34,039 nt of DNA, taken from assembly GCA_902784165.1 (NCBI GenBank), contig CACZTL010000019.1:1-34039 (forward strand), written 5' to 3'. Position 1 is the stretch's first letter. Each line of letters starts with the position of its first letter. Below, piece by piece: positions 27,778-34,039 of the stretch. This stretch comes from an uncultured Lachnospiraceae bacterium. Lineage in GTDB: Bacteria > Bacillota > Clostridia > Lachnospirales > Lachnospiraceae. The position numbers and the translations under genes are program-made. Below the pieces are notes generated by a model. The model was not told the DNA's origin. It made no database searches and saw only the letters and a list, made by a program, of their open reading frames with translations.

Positions 27778-30246
27778 ATGAATATAACAGAATTAAATGA
27801 CATGCAGCAGGAGGCGGTTCGTCATACCGACGGGCCGCTTCTTATAATAGCCGGGGCGGGCTCCGGAAAGACAAGGGTTCTTACATACCGCATAGCCTAT
27901 CTTATTGAGGAGTGCGGTGTAGACCCTTACAATATACTTGCTATTACATTTACAAATAAGGCGGCAGGAGAAATGAAGGAGAGGGTTGCAGACATAACAC
28001 CAACGGGAGATCACGTCTGGGTGAGCACCTTCCACTCTATGTGCGTGAGGATACTCAGGCGCTTTGCGGAATCCGTGGGATTTACAAGGGATTTTGCCAT
28101 ATATGATACCGATGATTGTAAGTCGGTAATGAAGGAACTGTTTAAAAAGAATAATGTAAATACGGAGTATTACAAGGAGCGCGGCGTGCTTTCAGCTATC
28201 TCTGCGGCAAAGGATGAGTTGAAAACACCTCAGGATCTGAAGCAGGAGGCACAGTCGGACTTTAAGCTTAAGACCATAGCCGATTTATATGAGCAGTATC
28301 AGGACGAGCTTAAGAGAAATAACGCTATGGATTTTGACGATCTTATTTTTAAGACTGTCATGCTTTTCAAGGAGGATCCGGTGGCTCTCGAGACGTATGC
28401 CGACAGATTCCGTTATATTATGGTTGACGAGTATCAGGATACGAACACCTCCCAGTTTCAGCTGGTCAGCCTTCTTGCGGGCAAATGGCGCAACCTTTGC
28501 GTGGTGGGCGATGACGACCAGTCCATTTACAAATTCAGGGGAGCCAATATTGAAAATATATTAAGCTTTGAGCGCGTTTTTGACGGCGCAAGGGTAATCA
28601 AGCTTGAGCAGAATTACCGCTCAACATCTATGATACTTAATGCCGCCAATTCAGTGATTAAAAATAACGGACGGCGTAAGGGTAAGTCTCTTTGGACAGG
28701 AAATGAAGAGGGCGATAAGGTGTCTCTTCTTATGTATGATAACGCATACCAGGAGGGCGAGGGTATCGCGTCGACCATAGCCGGGATTTTGCGCGACGGT
28801 TATTCATGTGATGACTTTGCCGTTTTGTATCGTACGAATGCTCAGTCGCGTATCATAGAGGAGAAGCTTCTTATTGCCAATATTCCTTACAGGATATACG
28901 GCGGCGTTAATTTCTACCAGAGGCGTGAGATCAAGGATATCTTAGCGTACCTTAAGGTACTTATAAATCCGTCCGACGGTCAGTCACTCAGGCGTATCAT
29001 AAATGTGCCGAGGCGCGGCATCGGTCAGACAAGCATAGACCGTGTGCAGACATTTGCAGACAGAGAAGGCATAAGCTTTTATGAAGCTCTCAAGACGGGT
29101 AAGGATATACCGGAGATCGGAAATGCGTATAAGAAGACAGATAAGTTCCTGGAGCTGATGGAAGGATTTAAGGAAGCTGCAGCGGAAGAAACAATAGAAG
29201 AGCTTGTCCAGAGGATACTTGATGAAACGGATTATATCAATTTTATTTCCTCGGGGCTTACCGCAGACGAGATAGCCGATAAGCAGGACAATATAGACGA
29301 GCTTTTCAGCAAAATCACGGATTTTGAATCAGGACATGATGTGCAGGAAGACGATCCGTTATCCGCGCTTAACGCATTTTTGGAGGAGGTTTCGCTTGTT
29401 GCCGATACGGAATCAGGTGAGAGTGAAGGCGCTAAGGTTTCCCTTATGACGCTCCATTCGGCAAAAGGTTTGGAATTCCCTGTTGTATTTATGGCAGGCA
29501 TGGAGGATGGACTTTTCCCGAGTTATATGGCTATAAGCATAGTCGATGAGGATAAATCGGAACTTGAAGAGGAAAGACGGCTTTGCTATGTAGGGATTAC
29601 AAGAGCCAAGAAAAAGCTTTTCATGACATTTGCAAGGGAAAGACTTGTCAGGGGCGAGAGGCATACCAGCCGGATATCGAGGTTCGTCAGCGAGATAGAG
29701 CCCTCTTTGATCGAGAGGGTTAATAATTCATATGTCGGAGATGATTTCGGCTTTGAAAATGCAGGGGCTTCCGCGATTTCAGATGGTTCGGAACCGGCGT
29801 CACCCGCAAAGGAAGAAAAGCCACGCTGGCGCGGCGGATTTGTGCCGAAAAATAAAGCTAAGTTCGATTTTATGAGTATGGGAAGCGCAAAACGCACGTC
29901 GCCTGCTGGAGCCGGTTTTAAAAAGACAGGTGAAGCACATGCGTCTCCTGATACGGCCGGATCGGGGGGATACGTATCAACATCTGGCACCGGTTTCGGC
30001 AAGGATTTCTTAAAAGAGTTTAACCCGGGTGCCGGCGCCTCAAAAGCCGCTGACACGGACAGCAGCTATACGAAGCCCTCAACATCTAAGTTTTCCGCAG
30101 GAGACAGGGTCAGTAATGAGAGATTCGGCGACGGAACGGTTACTAATGTAGAGGATAAGGGCAGGGATAATCTTCTTACCGTCGAATTTGACGAGATGGG
30201 TGTAAAGAAGATGTTTGAAGGGTTTATAAATCTGCGCAAAATTTAA
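27778..30246 (+). CDS. pcrA: ATP-dependent DNA helicase PcrA/UvrD
   Basis: A 3'-5' superfamily 1A helicase for DNA repair and clearing RNA polymerase from DNA. Walker A is AGAGSGKTR (25-33, Lys31). DEYQDTN begins at Asp217. GDDDQSIYKFRGA, QNYRST, LMTLHSAKGLEFP and YVGITRAKKKLF follow in order. At 822 residues it is longer than Bacillus PcrA (about 740) because a low-complexity linker rich in Gly, Ser, Ala and Lys (about 660-760) separates the helicase from a C-terminal Tudor-like domain (AGDRVSNERFGDGTVTNVED), the type that contacts RNA polymerase. The start ATG 27778 is preceded by AGGAAAATAG. An in-frame GTG at 27724 lies inside repeat R11 and is rejected. Confidence 0.97.
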   Translation: MNITELNDMQQEAVRHTDGPLLIIAGAGSGKTRVLTYRIAYLIEECGVDPYNILAITFTNKAAGEMKERVADITPTGDHVWVSTFHSMCVRILRRFAESVGFTRDFAIYDTDDCKSVMKELFKKNNVNTEYYKERGVLSAISAAKDELKTPQDLKQEAQSDFKLKTIADLYEQYQDELKRNNAMDFDDLIFKTVMLFKEDPVALETYADRFRYIMVDEYQDTNTSQFQLVSLLAGKWRNLCVVGDDDQSIYKFRGANIENILSFERVFDGARVIKLEQNYRSTSMILNAANSVIKNNGRRKGKSLWTGNEEGDKVSLLMYDNAYQEGEGIASTIAGILRDGYSCDDFAVLYRTNAQSRIIEEKLLIANIPYRIYGGVNFYQRREIKDILAYLKVLINPSDGQSLRRIINVPRRGIGQTSIDRVQTFADREGISFYEALKTGKDIPEIGNAYKKTDKFLELMEGFKEAAAEETIEELVQRILDETDYINFISSGLTADEIADKQDNIDELFSKITDFESGHDVQEDDPLSALNAFLEEVSLVADTESGESEGAKVSLMTLHSAKGLEFPVVFMAGMEDGLFPSYMAISIVDEDKSELEEERRLCYVGITRAKKKLFMTFARERLVRGERHTSRISRFVSEIEPSLIERVNNSYVGDDFGFENAGASAISDGSEPASPAKEEKPRWRGGFVPKNKAKFDFMSMGSAKRTSPAGAGFKKTGEAHASPDTAGSGGYVSTSGTGFGKDFLKEFNPGAGASKAADTDSSYTKPSTSKFSAGDRVSNERFGDGTVTNVEDKGRDNLLTVEFDEMGVKKMFEGFINLRKI

Positions 30247-30262
30247 TGTGCGCTGAATTATT

Positions 30263-30297
30263 ATCAGACAGGAGGATGGTTTCTGTCTGATTTTTTT
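30263..30297 (+). terminator. Intrinsic terminator of pcrA
   Basis: The stem ATCAGACAG / CTGTCTGAT encloses an 11-base loop and is followed by a run of seven T. It lies 17 bases after the pcrA stop codon and probably ends the transcript that includes yerC. Confidence 0.88.
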
Positions 30298-30336
30298 ATT
30301 TTAAGGTTCGTTTTAGCTTGGGGGGTTATTATGACG

Positions 30337-30405
30337 GTGTTGAAGGGGACGGTGTGTCAATGGGGACGGTTCTACTGACACACCGAACCGACACTATTGA
30401 CCCAT
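30337..30405. repeat. Paired palindromic element R12 (GGGGACGGT subtype)
   Basis: GTGTTGAAGGGGACGGTGTG then TCAATGGGGACGGTTCTACT, GACACACCGAACCGACAC and TATTGACCCATTT. Two left cores stand in tandem, followed by a worn right half. It lies between the pcrA terminator and the next gene; I found no clear promoter in the remaining bases. Confidence 0.78.
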
Positions 30406-30439
30406 TTAATATGACTAAATAGAGAAGGAAGGTACGGAC

Positions 30440-32176
30440 ATGAATAATAATCTTAAAAAACTTACAGCGGCATTTTTAATTCCCGGTGCTTTAGTGCTTA
30501 CGCTGGCGGGCTGCGCGGGTATTTCAGGCAGCAGCACACAGGAAACAACCGCTGAAACAAAAGCGGTAACGGAAACGAGCACGGTGGCGGAAAAGGAGAG
30601 TTCGTCAGGCTCTGATACAAACACATCAACAGCAGGTGTTCCCGACGGCTTTTCCGAGAGGGATTTCGATACAAGCTACGCGGACGCAATCCCGGTAACG
30701 CTTGCCACCGGCGCCACAAGCACGGATGCGGAGGGAGTAAGCGTTGACGGAAATACGGTTACATTTACAAAGGCGGGTTCTTATATATTAAGCGGTGAGC
30801 TTGAAGGCGGTCAGATAGTTATCGACCTGCCGGGCGAGAGCGATAAGCTTCAGATCGTTTTGAACGGTGTAAATATAACAAATTCTTCAAGCGCGGGTAT
30901 TTACGTAAAAAATGCCGATAAGGTATTTGTTACGACTGCCTCCGGCTCCGAAAACAGCATAGCAACAACCGGAGATTTCGTGCAGACGGATGAGAATAAC
31001 GTGGACGGAGCGATTTATTCCAAGGACGATTTGGTGTTTAACGGCGAGGGAACGCTTAAGGTTTCCTGCGCGGCGGGACACGGGATAGTTTCCAAAAACG
31101 ACCTTAAGATAACGGGCGGAACATATGAGATAAGCTCTGCGTCTAAAGCGCTTCAGGGCAAGGATATGGTCGGAATCGCAGGCGGCACGCTTAGTCTGAC
31201 GGCAGGTACAGACGGTATAGACAGCGTGGATGTGCGCATTTTTGACGGTGATATAAGTATTACCGTGGGAGATGAGGGTATAAACAATGATGTATCTGAT
31301 GAGAACACACAGCCGACGGTTACGCTTGCAGGCGGTAAGGTGAAATTAGAGTCAGCCGATGATGCAATCCAGAGTACGGGGCAAGTGATGATAAGCGGTG
31401 CTGATATTGATATAGTTTCCGGCGGGGGAAGCACAAATGCTGCAGAGCACTATGATGATATGATGTTTGGTCAAATGGGCGGCTGGAAGGGTATGGGCCA
31501 GCAAGGTCCGCAGTTTGGCGGCGAGCAGAGCAGTACCGGTGAGATAAATTACGATACGGATGATGATACTTCGGCAAATGACGGAACGAAAAAAAAGGGA
31601 ATCAAGGCAGCGGGTATAACCGTAGATTCGGGAAATATAAATATTGACTCTCAGGATGACGCGATACACGCGGACGGCGAGATATTGATAAACGGCGGAA
31701 CATTTACAATAAAAGCAGGCGATGACGGAATCCACGCTGATGAGAAGGTGATCATAAGCGGAGGAACATTTAACATAGATGCGTGGGAGGGAATTGAGGC
31801 TACGGTCGTGCAGATAAATGACGGTGATATTACGATAAATGCATCTGATGACGGTATTAATTCGACTCAGAAGGTAAGCGGATTAAGCTCGGAGCTTGAG
31901 ATAAACGGAGGTAACTTAGTGATAAATATGGCGCAGGGCGATACGGATGCGCTTGACAGTAACGGAACTATCTACATCACAGGCGGCAATGTAGAGCTAA
32001 ATGCGCAGTCACCCTTTGATTATGACGGCGGCGGATCTATTACGGGCGGAACGGTTTATGTAAACGGAACGCAGGTGACAGAGCTTTATAACCAGATGAT
32101 GGGCGGCGGAATGCAAGGCGGAATGCAGGGCGGCCGCGGAATGCAGGGCGGTATGATGTCCGGCGGACAGGTGTAA
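30440..32176 (+). CDS. Cthe_2159-like carbohydrate-binding beta-helix lipoprotein
   Basis: The N-terminus is a lipoprotein signal (hydrophobic 10-24, lipobox LAGC with Cys25), so the protein is anchored on the outer face of the membrane. A Thr/Ser-rich spacer (about 28-70) leads to a right-handed beta-helix-like body with recurring rungs such as GGTYEISSAS, AGGTLSLTAGTDGIDS, GGTFTIKAGDDGIHAD and DGDITINASDDGINST. This Asp-Gly-Ile pattern fits the DUF4353/Cthe_2159 family, described as calcium- and acidic-polysaccharide-binding. An inserted Met/Gly/Gln loop (about 335-360) and the C-terminal tail (MGGGMQGGMQGGRGMQGGMM) are low-complexity. The start follows AGAAGGAAGGTACGGAC. Monocistronic by position, with a strong terminator downstream. 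Confidence 0.85.
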   Translation: MNNNLKKLTAAFLIPGALVLTLAGCAGISGSSTQETTAETKAVTETSTVAEKESSSGSDTNTSTAGVPDGFSERDFDTSYADAIPVTLATGATSTDAEGVSVDGNTVTFTKAGSYILSGELEGGQIVIDLPGESDKLQIVLNGVNITNSSSAGIYVKNADKVFVTTASGSENSIATTGDFVQTDENNVDGAIYSKDDLVFNGEGTLKVSCAAGHGIVSKNDLKITGGTYEISSASKALQGKDMVGIAGGTLSLTAGTDGIDSVDVRIFDGDISITVGDEGINNDVSDENTQPTVTLAGGKVKLESADDAIQSTGQVMISGADIDIVSGGGSTNAAEHYDDMMFGQMGGWKGMGQQGPQFGGEQSSTGEINYDTDDDTSANDGTKKKGIKAAGITVDSGNINIDSQDDAIHADGEILINGGTFTIKAGDDGIHADEKVIISGGTFNIDAWEGIEATVVQINDGDITINASDDGINSTQKVSGLSSELEINGGNLVINMAQGDTDALDSNGTIYITGGNVELNAQSPFDYDGGGSITGGTVYVNGTQVTELYNQMMGGGMQGGMQGGRGMQGGMMSGGQV

Positions 32177-32210
32177 GGTCGAACAGTCACCCTTCAAATA
32201 CTGATAAATA

Positions 32211-32270
32211 CATGGTAAGACGCAGGAATAGTAAGCTACATTCCTTCAGATGTCTTATCATGTTTTTTTT
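32211..32270 (+). terminator. Intrinsic terminator of the beta-helix lipoprotein gene
   Basis: The outer stem CATGGTAAGAC (32211-32221) pairs with GTCTTATCATG (32252-32262) with one G-T pair. The inner stem AGGAAT pairs with ATTCCT. Eight T follow. Confidence 0.9.
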
Positions 32271-32288
32271 AAAAAATCTGATAAATAA

Positions 32289-32317
32289 CTGACAAAAATA
32301 GCTTTTGGGTGTAAAAT
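32289..32317 (+). promoter_or_regulatory. Promoter of the tryptophan-rich-repeat surface protein
   Basis: CTGACA (32289-32294), a 17-base spacer and TAAAAT (32312-32317). Transcription from here would place all of repeat R13 in the 5' leader. Confidence 0.65.
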
Positions 32318-32331
32318 ATATGTATGTGGAT

Positions 32332-32411
32332 GTGTTAAATGGGGACAGTCCCTTTGTGTCAAAATTGGCAAGCCTATTTTGACACAAAGGGACTGTCCAC
32401 GCCTGACACAC
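32332..32411. repeat. Paired palindromic element R13 (23-bp perfect arms)
   Basis: Arms 32343-32365 and 32376-32398 are perfect inverted repeats of 23 bp around a ten-base loop (TGGCAAGCCT). The outer ends are GTGTTA and TGACACAC. It ends 40 bases before the start codon of the next gene. Confidence 0.95.
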
Positions 32412-32451
32412 TATCCGTATATCAGCTCAGAAAGAAAGGGAGGAAATCAAG

Positions 32452-33888
32452 ATGAAGTTAAGAAAGAAAATAAGCAAATTTGCAGCGATGGCAGCGGTGG
32501 CGGCTTCAGCGGTAACGGCAACGGCAGCTCCCGCAGTGATGACAGGCACGCAGGCGGTTATGGCGGATGAAGTTGTTACACTAAGCAAAAGCTCTGTAGA
32601 GATGAAGGCAGGCAGCTTTGATCTGCTTGCAGCAAGGGTTGATAAAGATAAAATACTTGATAAAATAGTTGTCTGGGACAGCAGTGACCCCAAGGTAGCA
32701 AGGGTAACGGGCGGCATAGTTCAGGCTGTAGGCGAAGGTACGGCAACTATTACAGCCATGACAAGAGACGGCAAGAACTCCGCTGCCTGCAAAGTAGTCG
32801 TTACAAACGGAGATACAAGCTTTACCGGTGATATAATTGCAGATATCAAAGAAGGCGGGCAGAAGGCGATATCGGATATCAAAGTAGCAGCCGCTCTTGC
32901 CAAAGCAGGATTACAGTTTGTTACCGAAAACGAGAATATAGCCAAGGTTAAGGACGGTATCATTACAGCAGTAAAGGACGGTACTACAAAGCTTTATGCG
33001 ATAGCTCAGGACGGTACTAAGACACTTATAGGTACTGTAAATGTAATTAAGGATGAAGTAAACAAAATAATCCCGATTGCCAACGTAAAGTTTGAGGAAG
33101 CAAAAACAACCCTTGTTGAAGGCGCGTCCAAGGTGATAAAAACTGTTATAGAGCCGTTTAACGCGACAGATAAGAGCCTGATCTGGACGGTTGATAATCC
33201 TGATATCGCAAAGGTTGTTGACGGGGTTGTTACAGCCGTAAAGGAAGGTTCGACAAAAATCACGGCAATGACTCCCGATGGTACTAAAGTTGCTGAAATG
33301 ATTATCGACGTAGTAAAGAAAATTGCTAAAGACGGCTGGGTAAATGAAAACGGAACCTGGGTATATTACAGGATGGGAGAGGCTTATACAGGCTGGCACT
33401 GGATGACAAACTCCGACGGTGAAAAGATACCACACTGGTCATATTTCGGTCAGGACGGAAAGCTGCGCACAGGCTGGGTGTGGCTTACAGCTGCTGACGG
33501 AGAGAGCACAGCGCACTGGTCATACTTCGGACCCAACGGGTGGCTCAGAACCGGTTGGCAGCGCATGGGTACTTCAGGAAATCCTGACGGAAATGCTCCC
33601 GAGCACTGGAGTTATTTCGGTGCAAATGGCTGGCTTAGGACTAACTGGGTAGAGCTCGGAAAGGGAACGGCAGAGCCTGACGGTAATTCTGTACGTCACT
33701 GGTCATATTTCGGACCTAACGGATGGCTGCGTACATATTGGCAGGTGCTCGGAAAGGGAACGAACAATCCTGACGGAGACAATCCGGCGCATAATTCATA
33801 TTTCGGTGATAACGGATGGCTACGGATCGGCAGACATACTATAGACGGCAAGGTATTTGTATTTGATGCAAGGGGATGGCAGCAGTAA
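32452..33888 (+). CDS. Secreted surface protein: Ig-like domains plus tryptophan-rich repeats
   Basis: A signal peptide with a basic start (MKLRKKISKF) and an Ala-rich core probably ends near VMA-DE (residues 38/39). Residues 40-285 hold bacterial Ig-like (BIG2-type) units: VVWDSSDPKVARVTGGIVQA, then NENIAKVKDGIITAVKDGTT, then LIWTVDNPDIAKVVDGVVTA. The middle unit is less complete. From residue 290 onward come five tryptophan-rich repeats with the core HWSYFGxNGWLRTxW, starting at 33433, 33514, 33604, 33697 and 33790 (steps of 81, 90, 93 and 93 bases). They resemble glucan- or choline-type cell-wall-binding repeats and probably hold the protein on the envelope. There is no LPxTG or transmembrane anchor. 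The start follows GGGAGGAAATCAAG. No catalytic domain is visible. Function is adhesion or wall binding by inference. Confidence 0.85.
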   Translation: MKLRKKISKFAAMAAVAASAVTATAAPAVMTGTQAVMADEVVTLSKSSVEMKAGSFDLLAARVDKDKILDKIVVWDSSDPKVARVTGGIVQAVGEGTATITAMTRDGKNSAACKVVVTNGDTSFTGDIIADIKEGGQKAISDIKVAAALAKAGLQFVTENENIAKVKDGIITAVKDGTTKLYAIAQDGTKTLIGTVNVIKDEVNKIIPIANVKFEEAKTTLVEGASKVIKTVIEPFNATDKSLIWTVDNPDIAKVVDGVVTAVKEGSTKITAMTPDGTKVAEMIIDVVKKIAKDGWVNENGTWVYYRMGEAYTGWHWMTNSDGEKIPHWSYFGQDGKLRTGWVWLTAADGESTAHWSYFGPNGWLRTGWQRMGTSGNPDGNAPEHWSYFGANGWLRTNWVELGKGTAEPDGNSVRHWSYFGPNGWLRTYWQVLGKGTNNPDGDNPAHNSYFGDNGWLRIGRHTIDGKVFVFDARGWQQ

Positions 33889-33905
33889 TAAGCCATAACC
33901 CGCAG

Positions 33906-33950
33906 AAAAAGCACAGACTCTCTTGATGCAGGGGGGATTTGTGCTTTTTT
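33906..33950 (+). terminator. Intrinsic terminator of the surface protein gene
   Basis: The stem AAAAAGCACA (33906-33915) pairs with TGTGCTTTTT (33940-33949) across a 24-base loop and ends in six T. It lies 18 bases after the stop codon. Confidence 0.8.
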
Positions 33951-33975
33951 AAGTTACTATTCAGCGATAATTATA

Positions 33976-34010
33976 GTGTGTCAAGATGGGGACAGTCCCT
34001 TTGTGTCAAA
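33976..34010. repeat. Palindromic element R14 (left unit)
   Basis: GTGTGTCAAGATGGGGACAG then TCCCTTTGTGTCAAA. It is the left unit of the GGGGACAGTCCC family. No right unit is seen before the window ends; the remaining 29 bases hold nothing I can identify. Confidence 0.85.
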
Positions 34011-34039
34011 AATTAAGGCTTTATAAAGAAGTATTATCC

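Noticed and set aside
3229..34010. The recurring GTGTCA...GGGGACAGTCCC blocks as a CRISPR array
   Set aside because: Copies are 0.05-8 kb apart, in different orientations and single or paired, with genes between them. There are no regular spacers and no cas genes.

Overview
The window reads as chromosomal DNA of a low-to-moderate-GC Gram-positive in the Clostridia, most likely Lachnospiraceae. The evidence is the RpoB/RpoC/SecA/PcrA sequences, strong AGGAGG-type ribosome sites, a clostripain, a Cthe_2159-like lipoprotein and the order hpf-secA-prfB followed by yerC-pcrA. Family level is inference and the genus is not resolved. All supported genes lie on the + strand. I saw no rRNA, tRNA, CRISPR array, integrase or transposase, and no gene-free stretch exceeds 300 bases.

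Layout: 1-2013 is the 3' part of a type I restriction HsdR-like helicase subunit, possibly already broken at its 5' side. 2075-5060 holds queA and a phosphoglucomutase. 5306-6727 is a membrane-anchored HtrA protease. 6914-14643 is rpoB-rpoC, driven by a near-consensus promoter at 6772-6800 and ended by an intrinsic terminator; it lacks the usual ribosomal-protein neighbours. 14936-17530 is a membrane-anchored clostripain-family (C11) peptidase with an elaborate upstream region. Then come a guanylate-kinase-like protein, a TPR-like protein and a small acidic protein of unknown function.

19686-24575 is the translation/secretion block: long-form hpf, secA and prfB (RF2 without the usual frameshift). 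24584-27392 is an uncharacterised trio: an ABC-ATPase-like protein with degenerate nucleotide-binding motifs, a multi-pass membrane protein, and a membrane-anchored Asp-box (BNR) protein. It runs into yerC and pcrA. The right end carries two surface proteins: a Cthe_2159-like beta-helix lipoprotein and an Ig-like/tryptophan-rich-repeat protein.

The strongest unexplained signal is a family of palindromic intergenic elements at 14 places. The core is GGGGACAGTCCC or GGGGACGGTTC flanked by GTGTCA/TGACAC. They occur as single units or head-to-head pairs, often starting within a few bases of a stop codon. One pair is a perfect 76-bp palindrome with no spacer. One element encodes the last 20 residues of a protein and appears to supply the -35 box of the next gene. 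No mobilising enzyme for them is present in the window.
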